Source of the DNA: Diatrype stigma
Lineage: Eukaryota > Ascomycota > Sordariomycetes > Xylariales > Diatrypaceae
Direction of reading: 5' to 3'
DNA length: 64,000 bases
NCBI GenBank assembly: GCA_022225965.2
Contig: JAKJXP020000001.1
Location: 186,001-250,000 of the forward strand
The notes under the pieces are model-generated. The model was not told the DNA's origin, did no database searches, and saw only the letters and a program-made list of their open reading frames with translations. The position numbers and the translations under genes are program-made. How positions within the stretch are numbered: the stretch's first letter is position 1; the number at the start of each line of letters is the position of its first letter. Below, one piece after another: positions 47,529-58,500 of the stretch.

Positions 47529-48953
47529 TCATGCCGCATCGGCACTGGCGATGGGCTGGTTGATGCGCGTGACCTGGTCGCCGGCGCGGATGATGCGCTG
47601 GCCGGCCGAGTCGTTGACGGCGCTGGCATCCTTGCTCTCCATCTGGGCGCGCTTCCAGATCTCGACTTCGCAGCCGCCGCGAAGGACGCCGACGCGCATA
47701 GTGGAGAGCAAGTTGTGGGCGGCGTTGGAGTGGAGGTAGACGCCACCGTTGAAGATGGCGGTGGCGTCCTTGCCGATGGCCGAGGAGATGAGCGCCTTGC
47801 CGCCTGGGTGGTCCTTGATGAAGTCCGTCACGTCGTGGATGACGCCGGCGACGGCGACGAGCGCCTTACCGTTCTTGGCCTCGGCCACGTAGTCGTCCCA
47901 GTTAACCACGGGGAGCTGATCCAGCGGTGTGCCCCAGTCGAGCTGCGACCGCTTCTGGTCCAGCTTCTTCTGCAGCTGCTGCACGCGGCCCTTCTCGATC
48001 TCGTTTTGACGGAACTGCTTCAGGTCGTAGGCGAGCCCGAGCTGCTTCCACAGCCAGATGGCCCACTTGGTCGGGTCGTACTGGTACCACTCAATGGCGT
48101 TGCGGTAGTCCGAGGGGAACTCGTGGTGGAAGTTGTGGTACCCCTCGCCGAGGGTGACGAAGGCCGTGATCATGTGGTCGCGGGGAGAGTTGCGGTCGTC
48201 GAAGGGCTGCTCGCCCAGCCAGTGAGCCAGCGAGTTAACGCAGAAGGTCGCCTGCTGCACCACGAAGATGCGGAGGATGCCGCCATAGATGAAGCCGCCC
48301 TTCCAATCGCCCCAGCCGAGGCCGCAAACGAGCGTGGGGAAGACCAGACCCATGGTGATGACGCACTTGATGAAGTGCTTGTGCTGCCAGACGACCACGG
48401 GGTCCTCGTTCAGGTCGGAAATGTCAGTCCGGCCGATCCGCTTGGGGTTCTGCTTCATCACCATCCAACCGATGTGCGAGTACAGTAGGCCCTTGCGGAC
48501 CGAGTAGGGGTCCTTCTCGGTATCGGTGTAGCGGTGGTGAGCGCGGTGGTCGCGGGACCACCAGCGGGCCGAGCCCTCGACAGCGCCGGCACCCATGGCC
48601 GCCAGCCAGATCCGCAGGGGCAACGTGGCCTTATAGCACGAGTGCGCCCACAGGCGATGGTAGCCTGCTGTGATGCCCAGGCCGGCGTTGAAGTAGTAGA
48701 GGAAAGCGAAGATGGCCGTCTTCAGGTGAAGCGGCGTAAAGTAGGCGCCGACCATGCCCATGAGCGGTACGACGATGATGAAATAGGTGTTCAGCCAGTT
48801 GACATGCTTATACCAGTTAGACCGGGTGATGGGGAACTCGGTGATGTGCGGCTTGCGGAGATCCTGCTGCTGCTTGGATCGTAGGGGCTTGTAGTCCTTA
48901 GTGCCGTCCGGGAAGGCGGCAGCTGCCTCGGGCATCGTCGATGTCGACGCCAT
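47529..48953 (-). CDS. OLE1: Stearoyl-CoA (delta-9) desaturase with cytochrome b5 domain
   Basis: Single exon, 474 residues, normal length for Ole1. It inserts the delta-9 double bond into palmitoyl- and stearoyl-CoA in the ER membrane, using electrons passed to its fused cytochrome b5. The three iron-binding His boxes are present: HRLWAH (99-104), HRAHH (136-140) and HNFHH (273-277). Four hydrophobic segments flank them. The C-terminal b5 domain has the heme motif HPGG (382-385) with a second His in LHSNAAHN (408 or 413). The start is the ATG 48953 in [11 protein letters not shown]. In fungi this gene is typically controlled by fatty acids and oxygen; the 2.6 kb upstream of it here is unusually repeat-rich. 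Confidence 0.97.
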   Translation of the reverse strand: MASTSTMPEAAAAFPDGTKDYKPLRSKQQQDLRKPHITEFPITRSNWYKHVNWLNTYFIIVVPLMGMVGAYFTPLHLKTAIFAFLYYFNAGLGITAGYHRLWAHSCYKATLPLRIWLAAMGAGAVEGSARWWSRDHRAHHRYTDTEKDPYSVRKGLLYSHIGWMVMKQNPKRIGRTDISDLNEDPVVVWQHKHFIKCVITMGLVFPTLVCGLGWGDWKGGFIYGGILRIFVVQQATFCVNSLAHWLGEQPFDDRNSPRDHMITAFVTLGEGYHNFHHEFPSDYRNAIEWYQYDPTKWAIWLWKQLGLAYDLKQFRQNEIEKGRVQQLQKKLDQKRSQLDWGTPLDQLPVVNWDDYVAEAKNGKALVAVAGVIHDVTDFIKDHPGGKALISSAIGKDATAIFNGGVYLHSNAAHNLLSTMRVGVLRGGCEVEIWKRAQMESKDASAVNDSAGQRIIRAGDQVTRINQPIASADAA

Positions 48954-49316
48954 GTTGGCAGATGGGGGGAGGGAGGGGTTTGCCGTGATGGCTTTCTCTC
49001 TGTTGCTGTCCCTCTCTTTTCCTTGTTCTTCGGTTTCAAGGCCCGCAGGACAGTAGATATATCCTGGGTTCGACGACGGAGGGATGGGATGGTGGTGGAC
49101 GGGTTTGCAGAGGAAAAGAAGAACTGGGAAAGGGGGATTCGACTGCTACTGATAAGGTCTTATACTAGTACTTGGATTAAAGGGAAAGGAATGGGTGGCG
49201 GGCGGTCAGGAGGAGAATTTCATTGGGTGAAGTGTCAGAAGAGCTGGTCAAGCAGCTTAAGGTACGAGGAGTGGAGGAGTGGAGCAAATCGTGAAATCGG
49301 TGGGATGTCGACCCTG

Positions 49317-49343
49317 GATGTCCAGGATGTCCAGGATGTCCAG
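49317..49343. repeat. Three tandem 9 bp units (gatgtccag)
   Basis: Three perfect copies of gatgtccag followed by a degenerate fourth (gctgtctgg), about 370 bp upstream of the OLE1 start codon. Confidence 0.85.
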
Positions 49344-49371
49344 GCTGTCTGGAATGGCTAGAATGTTTGAC

Positions 49372-49394
49372 GCTGCTGCTGCTGCTGCTGCTGC
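49372..49394. repeat. GCT trinucleotide run
   Basis: Seven GCT units plus two bases, about 420 bp upstream of the OLE1 start codon; a plain microsatellite. Confidence 0.85.
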
Positions 49395-51587
49395 GTGTCT
49401 GGAATGGATGGCGGGGAATGCGAAATGGGCCTTTGCAAGTATGCCCGCCTATCGTAGAGCGCGCTCTGGGCCGGAACATAGGCCTGGAGCTGTATGTAGG
49501 ATCACCGTATGGGCGTAGTTGAGGGATGTACGAAGTATGTAGGTACAGTATGTAGGTCAGAACTGTAGGGGTCCCAGATGTAACTGTGTTTGGGATGGTA
49601 CTTGTAATTACCTCCTGGTCTAGGCAATCTCATAGTAAGCTCTGCGTTCACTTCAAGGTTCACTTCACTATCAACGAGTTTATCATTGCACCATTGGTGG
49701 CAACATCCCCTGGCGGGAGCACGCTAAATCTGATGGGTGAATCGGCCCAAAGGAGAGCCGTAGAACGGCTGATAGTGTGACCATAAATGACCGTTACATC
49801 CTATTCTATGCCAGGCACGCGGCAGCTTGGGCGAGCTGCAGTTCAACATTCTCCTTACCTCTGCTTGGAGAGTATGCGCCTGATAGGCATTGCGTTGCTG
49901 GGAACTACATAGGCCCAGATTAATATTTTTTCGCTGTCTGGTAGCTCTCCATTGCAAGGTACTTCCAATGCTCGTGAGCAGTTGACCGGCTGTTTTCCAG
50001 TTCTCTGCCGTTGCGTTGACAGTCTTTCTTGCGGGCGTTTGCGGGCGCAATCAGGGATGCAGGGGGTCACTGCCTGATGCCAATGCCAATGCCAATGCCT
50101 GGGGCCCTGGGCCTTGGAGATTTTGTTGAATTGTTGGGGAAACAAGCGGGAAACAAGCAGGCAAGTGTGTGGCGGCCTTTCCAGGGTCTAGTTAGTTAAT
50201 GGGCCCAATAGGGTCCAAGGGGCTAGCACGGATTCGTCCTGCCATTTCCCTTTTTGAACGATCACCGAACGTCTGATTCGGCAATCGACAAATGTGGCTC
50301 GGTGGGCAGTGGATGCTAGCTTGGCCAGTAACATATCTTGCATATTATGGTAGGTACGTTCTAGTTACGTTCGGCGTTAGCAGGACGAAGGAAGTTACGT
50401 ATGTACTGGTATCTACAAGCTTTATACTACTTTGGTCTGCATTCATTGTCACTATGACACCATAACTTATCTATCGGCTGTTTGTCCCTCCGGCCCAGCT
50501 GCCCTCCTGCCATCTTGTCTCTATATATCGATGTAATCGTTACGTATGAAGCATATGCTTCGTATAAATTGCCGAGCTTCCTGACTTCTTGGTCAACTGG
50601 CAAGACTAGTTGAGAGCATGTGATCAACAGCCTTGACAGATAGACACAAGCAAAGCGAATGCAGTGTTGGAAGCGACCGAACGTTGAGGAATCCCCCGTT
50701 TGCTGGTTTGGGGGAACTCTTATTCGTGGTCCTTCACTGCAGGTGCTCGAGCTTATGCCTTCACACACAAAAGTCAGAATACGCACATACATTGTTTGTA
50801 AGTGGTAACTACCTAGTACCTAGTATTTAGGGCTGAAACAAACCCCATCTCACTCATAGGTGATGCAAAGGTGGCCCATGCCGACGTCCGTCCATGTTCA
50901 CTACAACCTACATTGTATGTATACCTAGTCAGAGAACCTATGTAGGTAGTTTAAGGACCTGGACAGCTCATATTTCCGCAAACCCCTGCCGGGTACGACG
51001 GCCGGAAATTCCACGGAGTTTTTCGGAAGCCAGTAAAGTTGTGAATAGTTCTTCACGTGTTATAGCTAAAGCAATTGTTCCGATAGGACAATTCTATGCC
51101 ATATCCTTAGAGCAACAAGAAAAGAAGAAAGAAAAAAGATTAACTATAGAGTGGCCGCTAGCTCAATAGTTACTAGGATGTTGTACTGCAGCCGAAGTTC
51201 GCGTTGCTTCAGGTTCTTCCCCTCCATGCTCCACCCCTCCCAACAAAACCGCTGAACGTGAAAAGGTTGCAGGTGCTTTTGCGAGATCCCGCTCAGCCGC
51301 TCCAGGCGGGGTCACGGTAAGTTCGCTGTGTGGCGTTTTCCCACTCTTGGAGAGTCTGAGAGTGGCGCTTGACGTGTTACGTGGAGGCTCTGGGACGCAG
51401 AGAGGCGAAAAACCGCATTTCGCAATCCGAAAGTCTCCATAGCTTCTAGAATTTTACGATCGTCCTAGTCTTTTCCTATTTGGTGAATGGTGCTAGCTAG
51501 TTGACCGGAGCTCTGAGCTCAAAGGTTTTCTTTCTGCTCTCAACCTTGCCTTTCCTCTCTCTCGATTGTATGTACATACCAAGTAGG

Positions 51588-51592
51588 CATTG
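51588..51592. repeat. Left target-site duplication (cattg)
   Basis: Five bases directly before the 5' LTR. The five bases directly after the 3' LTR are catta; the single G/A difference fits the transition bias seen throughout the element. Confidence 0.75.
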
Positions 51593-51805
51593 TGTCACAT
51601 TTAGGCTAGCTTAGCCCCTTAGTGGCGTACCCAGCCACCTAAGGGAACGCACGGGCTTGGGTCCACTACCCTCATTTCTCCCATACAAATTAAATATACG
51701 AGAAAAATAACGCTTACCGCTCCTTTTGCTTCTTTTTTTTTCTCAAAAGATAATTAATAATCCGATATTAATAAGCCACTTTATTTTTATATTACGAATG
51801 CGACA
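51593..51805 (+). repeat. 5' long terminal repeat
   Basis: 213 bp, tgtcacattt at the start and gaatgcgaca at the end. It aligns without gaps to the 3' LTR. In roughly the first 95 bp it keeps C or G at nearly every position where the two LTRs differ; in the rest it carries the T or A. Confidence 0.93.
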
Positions 51806-53111
51806 ATTATAAACCCGGTACTTTAATTAATTGCAAAGCTTTATTCGTTATATTAAATCGTATAAAATTAATTAAATAAATTTCCTAAAAGCTGTTTTTT
51901 TTACGTATAAACGTAAACAAATCGACGCATTAATATTTTAAATTCCGAATAAAGGTATTACGATTTTAAAGCTAAATTAAATCTAATAATAAGGCACGAT
52001 ATTTAATAAGGAAATATAATTAACGACGGCTTTATTACGAATACAAAACTAAATACGATGGTTCGATTATTATTAAAGGCAGGATTATTTTATTTAAATC
52101 TGGCCATACGTAAATCCCAATATTAACGGTTCCGAACTTAAACGATCCGTAATTCCAACCTTTACGGCCGCCATCGAAGAAAAGAATTAAAAATTAAAAA
52201 TCGAATACCGACGAAAATTCGAAAAATAGGCTATTAAATAAATTCCAAGAAATAATCCCGTTAAGGAAAAATTTACTTTTACTTTAATAAATACTTTCGA
52301 TATAACGGAAAAGGAAATCCTTTAAATTATATAAGCCGACGCTTAAGTTTTTTTTTAAAACTACCAAATTAAAATAACGGCTTATATAAAGCTTTAAGAA
52401 TGAATTAATTTAATAATAAACAATTCGTAGCTGCGAAATATTCCGGTTAACGGTTCCTTTCGAAGGACGGTTCGAGCCTTTCGACGTAATGTATCCCTTA
52501 TATTTACGGCCGAACGAGAAGCCGTTTAAAAGGCGTACCGCAGCCTATTAAAAACCTCGAAATCGATTAATTTCGAAGAATGGTATAAGAAATAAAAAAG
52601 GGCCCGTTTTAATGCCGAAACCTATAATGTTCCTAATATTTAAGGCCTTTTAGTAATAAACGACTTCCTAATTTGCGTTAAAAAGGTTGCCTTTATTTAA
52701 ACATTTTATTAACGTATAATTAATAAAACCATAAAGGTTATTTATAACGAAAAAAGTATAAACCTTCGAATCGTTAAAAAGTTATTTATTAATTACGTTA
52801 GGAATTAAAAAAAAAAATACGGTTACGTCTTTTTTATTTTCGGAGGTAATGGTATTCGAAAAACTTACGATTGTTTTTATTCGATTCTTAAAATAAAACA
52901 TACGTAATAACCGAAAAATTATCGTATAATTTTTTGCGCTTTCGGAAGGAAGTTTTATCCGAATAAGTTTAAGCCAAAAAAAAATTTTATCGAATAATAT
53001 AAACGGAACATTAAAAAATCCAAATGGAAAAACCTTTTCGAAGAACTTAAAGAAGTTTTATCCAAATTTTCGGAATTCTTATTACGTTGGTTATTTCGTA
53101 ATACCGTTGCC

Positions 53112-53558
53112 ATGATTTTAAATAATAACGGGCCGAAAGCGGATTTCGTTTTTTCATTATACGGGACATATTTTTTATGCTTATCGATATTATATGACAA
53201 CTACGTAAGCATATACGTCGTAAATAACCTCCGGCTCTTATTAAAGAAGTTCGTAAAGCCTATTAATTCGTTTAACTATATATTTATTGGGGATTTATTT
53301 ATAAGTATTTACAAAAAGGGAATCCGAATAATAAAGAACGTTTTTAACGGTTTTAACGGTTCTAATACTAAGGATTTTACGCTCGAAAACGTAGCATACG
53401 TTTCGGGATTTTACGCGAATATAATTTTTGGGAGGATGTTAAGAAAAAAGGCCGAATTATGGATAATGAAATACGATATGATATTGAAATACGAAACGCC
53501 GAAAAACAATGTAATTATAATAAGCTTAATAAAAAAGTTTAAAGTTACGGTAACGTAA
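53112..53558 (+). pseudogene. Retrotransposon protease/pre-integrase fragment
   Basis: A 148-codon open remnant. It retains the copia pattern seen downstream of the aspartic protease: IFIGDLFISIYKKG followed by LENVAYVSGFYANI, corresponding to the usual IGDGT-x-x-x-x-x-x-G and L-x-NVLYVPGLRxNL run. Upstream sequence (51806-53110) should be gag but is too mutated to recognise. Non-functional. Confidence 0.7.
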
Positions 53559-53893
53559 TATATTAAAGCTTTTTTTATTCTTTCGGCTTAAAGCTTACGT
53601 TATCGGTATTTAGTTTATTCCAAAAAGATTAATAACATATATTACATTATTATTAACCGTTCCGAAATTCCCCGCGTAATAGAAAAGATTCCGCTGCCTT
53701 ATGGTATTTAAGGGCTAGGCATATAAGGGCTAATGCTTTAATTTATTTAATTAACCGGATTAGGCATATAAAGGTTAAGGGATTAACGTCGATCCATTAT
53801 AAGATTTGTTTTACAAATAAAGCAAGCCAAATTATTTTTCGAAAATTTTCCGAAAATAAGTCCCGGTAGCCGTTTTAGCGAATCCGGCTTAAC

Positions 53894-54325
53894 TTGTTCT
53901 TTATGGAAAAATTATACGATAGCAACAAATATTCGTTAAACATTTTTAACGAATATAATAATTACATAATATGTTATTATTTAATGCTAAAAACGGACGC
54001 TTTTAATAATATACTAAACTTTAAGGCGAAAATTAAAAGGTATTTCGGCCTTAATATTTGCAAAATAAAAATAAATAAAAACATAACGTTTATAAGCCTG
54101 CTAAGCAATAAATCGCTATCCTTTAAAATCTGGACTGCAAATAAGGGCATCGATTTAAAATTACTTTTTCCTGGAACGAAAAAACCGATAAGAAAAAAGA
54201 AAAAAACGAAAGGTATAATATACCGAAAGTCAAAATGTATAAAAAATATTATAAAGCTGTTACCGAACTTATGGCCCGAATTTAAAGCGGCAGCCGTTTA
54301 TTTATATAATATCTCCTTTATTTAG
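53894..54325 (+). pseudogene. Retrotransposon integrase fragment
   Basis: A 143-codon open remnant lying between the protease and RT fragments. The stretch ending LWPEFKAAAVYLYNIS resembles the end of the copia integrase core (the W-x-E-x-x-x-x-A-x-Y-x-x-N pattern). The usual catalytic acidic residues cannot be assigned with certainty. Non-functional. Confidence 0.6.
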
Positions 54326-56116
54326 AAAAACGGATAAATGTCTTTTATCGAAAAGCTTAATTCATAATTTAAAAATCACTATAAATGATTTATAAAATAT
54401 AAGCCACGAACGTCCGATCTTAGGCCTAATTAAAATGGGATATACGTTTATGAATATAAATGCTACCCTTTAAATACCAAAGCAAAAAAAGGAAAACATC
54501 TTAATTATTACAAAATTAAGCCTTAAATAAACGTCGGTTATTTAATTAAATATATAGCTACGAATTTATATCGCGTTTAAGTACTAATTTTGCATAAAAT
54601 AATTAATAACCGAAACGTAAAATTTAACGAAAGAAAATTCTTCGATTTAAATAAAAGCAAAAGAAACGCCTTATTTATATAATAAAAAAACCGTTTATAA
54701 TCCTTAAAATTAATACGATTAAATTACGACCCCGTAAGAAACCTAATCGAGATTTTCGACGAAATCCTTTATCTTATCCGGCTATTATCCATAACAGCAA
54801 AGGAATCCCTAAATAAGAATTCGGAAATAAGGGCATAAAATAAAAAAGCATTTTCGTCATTATAAGGAAATATATTAATGGAACTTTTAAATCCCCTTAA
54901 AAACGATATACTTATGCCAAAAGAATTTCTTATTCCGAAAGGCACGTCCGAACCGCTTAACCAAAAGAACGTCCAGCGGCAGGATAACGATTACGATGCT
55001 TTTAAAATCTTACGTATTATTACCGAATAGCTATCTTTATATATTAACTTAAAGCAATTATCCTTACGTATTACCGCCAAATAACTATCTTTACGTATTG
55101 CTACCGAATAATTATCTTTACGTATTATAATCGAATAGCCATTATTACGCGTTACAAATAAACAACCAAAACGGCCGCCAACTTTTCGCCTAAAAATTAA
55201 ATTCGTTATACCGCCATTTACCGTAAAAAATATAAAAAACGAAGGAAAACCAAAAAGGCAGGAATATACGGGCGAGCTGGCCGAAAAGTTGGACATAACG
55301 TTTATTTTCGAAGCCGAATACAAATCGGCGAACGAATTTTTGGAATCGGATATAAAAGCCGGGCCCGCGGAAAATTCCGGATCTTAAGATAATGCTAATA
55401 CATCGGCTAACCGGCCCGAGCCTTTAATAATTTAAATTAGGCCTAATAATTATGCCGATAAAACGACAAATGCCGAAACAAATAATATCGTAAAGCAAGC
55501 ATTTCTAATAAAAAAGGTTCGAAAAATTTAAGCCCAAGTTTATAAAACGGTCGTTATACGAAGGAACTTATAAAAGCCATAACCTAAGCAAAACATTTTT
55601 TCGATATTTTCCGCGAAAAAAAAAGACTAGCCCGATAATGAAAACGGCGAATTACGTACGTTTTATAATGTATTCTTAAATGCGGCTTAAGGTAATTATA
55701 AATTGCATCGGGATTAATTATTTAAAGTATTAAGGGATTATAAAAAACTCGCTTATTATTCGAAAAGAACCGAATTTAAGGAAGCGTATAAAAAAGAATT
55801 CCGAAACCTCCTAAAGCGTAAAACGTAAAAAGTAATTAATAAAAAAACTATTAAAAGAAAACCATTGCTTTTAAAATAGGTATTTACATATAAGTTCGAC
55901 GAAAACGGCTACATAAATCGATATAAGGTACGTATTATTATACGAAGGGATTTGCAGAAAAACCTAAGTAAAAGCATTTACGTTATTATTCTTGCAGTTC
56001 GTTTTTTTCGTATAGTAATAATAATTATTGCAAGATATAATCTTAATTGCAATTAATACGATATTATTAACGTCTTTTTTAAAAGTTAAATAAATAAGTT
56101 AAAAGGACTTATTTAT

Positions 56117-56491
56117 ATGCATTTACTTAAGGGATATAATAAACTTGGCTTTTATAAGCCTGATAAAAAAACGGTAATTATAGCTAAATTCGATAAAGCC
56201 CTATACGGACTTAAAGAGTTATTTTTGTTATGGTATAACGAAATTATTGCAATACTGAAACAAAAGAATATGGAACCTTTTACGGAAAAACCATACGTAT
56301 TTATTAATAGTAAAATGCTGCTATTTATATACGTAAATAATATCCTGGTCCTTAATAAAAAGAAGAATAAGCAAAGTGCAAACGACTTAATTAAATACTT
56401 TAAATCGAAATACGAAATGCGGAATAAAGGGGCAATAAAATGGTTTTTCGGAATCCGGATTATTCGTAATCGAAATAAGGGTACCGTATAA
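56117..56491 (+). pseudogene. Retrotransposon reverse transcriptase fragment (RVT_2)
   Basis: A 124-codon open remnant with the copia RT signatures: FDKALYGLKELFLLWYNEI (normally KALYGLKQ-x-x-R-x-W) and LFIYVNNILVL, where the catalytic YVDD box has become YVNN, a G-to-A type change. It also retains FFGIRI. The loss of both box acids alone would abolish activity. Confidence 0.85.
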
Positions 56492-56827
56492 CTTTATTTG
56501 AATACCTATATTAATAAAATCGCGAAACGTTTTGGATTTGCAAATAATCGAATAAACCCTTTAATTACTTCCTTTCCTATACGGCTTTTTAAAAAATTTA
56601 AGAATAAAGCCTTTAAGAAATTTATATACGAGTTTTAAGAAAAGATCGGATTCATTCTTTACGTCGCAATAATAACAAGGCCGAATATAACTTACGTAAT
56701 ATTATAACTTTTCCGTTTTTTTATTAACCCATTTTCCGAATACTATATTATTGCAAATTATATTATACGATATTTATACGCTATTAGGTTCTTCGCTATC
56801 GAGTATAACGGTAAATACGAAAAAGCT

Positions 56828-57082
56828 TTGGTTATAGCGTTAAATGCTTCCTTTACGAACGACGAAAAATCCCGGAAATTAATACATAAATATGTAATTA
56901 TGCTATACAAAAGGCCTATAGCCTGGAAATTAGGACTGCAATTAACCGTAATAACGTTTATAACTAAAACAAAGCTTTTCGACGTTAAATACGTCGCTAA
57001 GAAAAGTATGGCTCTATTACGATTCTTCCGGGACTTACGCCTAAATTTAGGAAGTATTTTCCGTATTTTTTATAATAATTAA
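56828..57082 (+). pseudogene. Retrotransposon RNase H fragment
   Basis: An 84-codon remnant matching the copia RNase H end: a changed A-S-F-T/D-D start, IAWKLGLQLTVITFITKTK in place of the typical W-x-S-x-x-Q-x-x-V-x-x-STTEAE run, then KSMALLRFFRDL. Non-functional. Confidence 0.75.
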
Positions 57083-58287
57083 CAAATTATACGTTTTATA
57101 ATAAACGAAAACCGCCGGCTAAATATACGGCTTCGTTACGTTAATATATAAAACATGTAATTAAAACAGGAATTCCGTAACGGCATCTTTACAGTAAAGT
57201 ATTTCGAAACAAGCAAAATGCCCGCCGACGGCTTTATAAAGGCCTTATTTCGAACGAAATTCGAATAGTTTAAGGGACTTCTATATATAAGGAATATCCG
57301 AAAGAAAGTCGAAGTTACCGGTAAAAATTAAAATAGCGAATTTCGAAGTTATTCGTTTCGTAATAACTAAATAAAAGGATCGCGTTTAAAGTTTAATATT
57401 ATAATTTATTTAATTAAAAGTTAATTAAAATGGCAAAATAATAATACCCGCCGGATTTCATTTATATTAAAGGAAGGACTTAATTCCTTTTGAAACCTAA
57501 TTCGCGGCATTGTTTTAACGTTTACCTTGCAGCATTTGCTTATAACCCCCGAAAGAATTATAGGATTTTTTCCATAACCTATTGAATATATTATGTCGAT
57601 TTTTTTTTTCTTTCGGTAATAGCGAAATCTAACGGTTTTATATTTCGAATAGGCGTATTTTTGCTTATTTCGTATATTGGCTTATCGGTTAATTTCGTTT
57701 TAATAAAATATTATACCGTTAGGTTTTAGGGTTATTCCGGTTTTTTATAAATTTATTATCTTTATTATAACTAAAAGCGCCTTTATATAATAGGCCGGAT
57801 AAAGCGTTTATTAAAGCCTATTTTATAAGGAAGGGATTTTTAATTATTAACGATAAACCAATTTTTTATTATTCGGATAGGAATTTTTTATTTATTTAAA
57901 ATTATATATTTAAGGCATACTTATAAAAATAAAAGTTATAGCCGCGCTTATATAAATTGGATATAAATGGCCAGTATTATAATTTCCGGCTACCGGCAAT
58001 TGCGAATTACGGGAAAATTTCGGAATCCACTTTTTACGGCCGAAAAAGAAATAAGGCTATTTGGTGCAACCGTATAAACGCATCCCATTTATTATTCGGT
58101 ATTTTTTACCGATTAACCCAAAACCTAAAGGTTAAGGGTTTAATTTATACATATAAATAAACTTTTTTCTTTATTATTAAATTTAGCTAACGATTTAAGG
58201 GATGCACTTAAAGCCCGAATAAATAATTGCGATACCTTCGTTTATTAGGCCAATTAGAATTGATTACTTTAATTAGCTTGGGGGGTA
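57083..58287 (+). other. Unassigned 1.2 kb between RNase H remnant and 3' LTR
   Basis: The same AT-rich, RIP-like composition continues. The only frame is a 67-codon one at 57957-58160, which I do not recognise. Copia elements normally end soon after RNase H, so this is either extra element sequence or an insertion. The last bases before the LTR are the G6 purine tract. Confidence 0.6.
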
Positions 58288-58500
58288 TGTTATATTTAGG
58301 CTAGCTTAGCCCCTTGGTAGCGTATCCAGCCACTTAAGGAAACGTACGGGCTTGGGTTCACTATCCTTATTTCTTCCATACAAATTGGGTATACGAAAAA
58401 AGTAGCGCTTACCGCTCCTTCTGTTTCTTTTTTTTTCTAGAGAGATAATTGATAATCCGATGCCAATAAGCCACTTTACTTCTATATTGCGGATGCGACA
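58288..58500 (+). repeat. 3' long terminal repeat
   Basis: 213 bp, tgttatattt at the start and ggatgcgaca at the end. It differs from the 5' LTR at about thirty positions, all but one being transitions, with the less mutated half towards the outside of the element. Confidence 0.93.

Larger units (their letters stand above)
48954..51592. other. 2.6 kb region upstream of OLE1 up to the retrotransposon
   Basis: No supported gene. The OLE1 promoter and leader lie at the left. It contains a 9 bp tandem repeat and a GCT repeat (listed separately), and tgccaatgccaatgccaatgcc at about 50077-50099. Frames at 50427-50792 (minus) and 50894-51169 (plus) have no domain. The right end, from about 51180, borders the retrotransposon and is of ordinary composition, so the AT-rich decay stops sharply at the element. 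Confidence 0.55.
51593..58500 (+). mobile_element. Ty1/copia-type LTR retrotransposon, RIP-decayed
   Basis: A 6.9 kb element bounded by 213 bp LTRs that begin TG and end CA, with a 5 bp near-duplication outside. Internal order on the plus strand is gag region, protease/pre-integrase, integrase, reverse transcriptase, RNase H, the Ty1/copia order (integrase before RT). The interior is extremely AT-rich, full of TA dinucleotides and poor in CA/TG while CG words survive, the signature of repeat-induced point mutation acting mainly on CpA. Frames are broken by many stops, so no protein can be made. A G6 purine tract at 58280-58285 directly before the 3' LTR fits a polypurine tract. A tRNA primer site after the 5' LTR is not recognisable. 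Confidence 0.93.
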
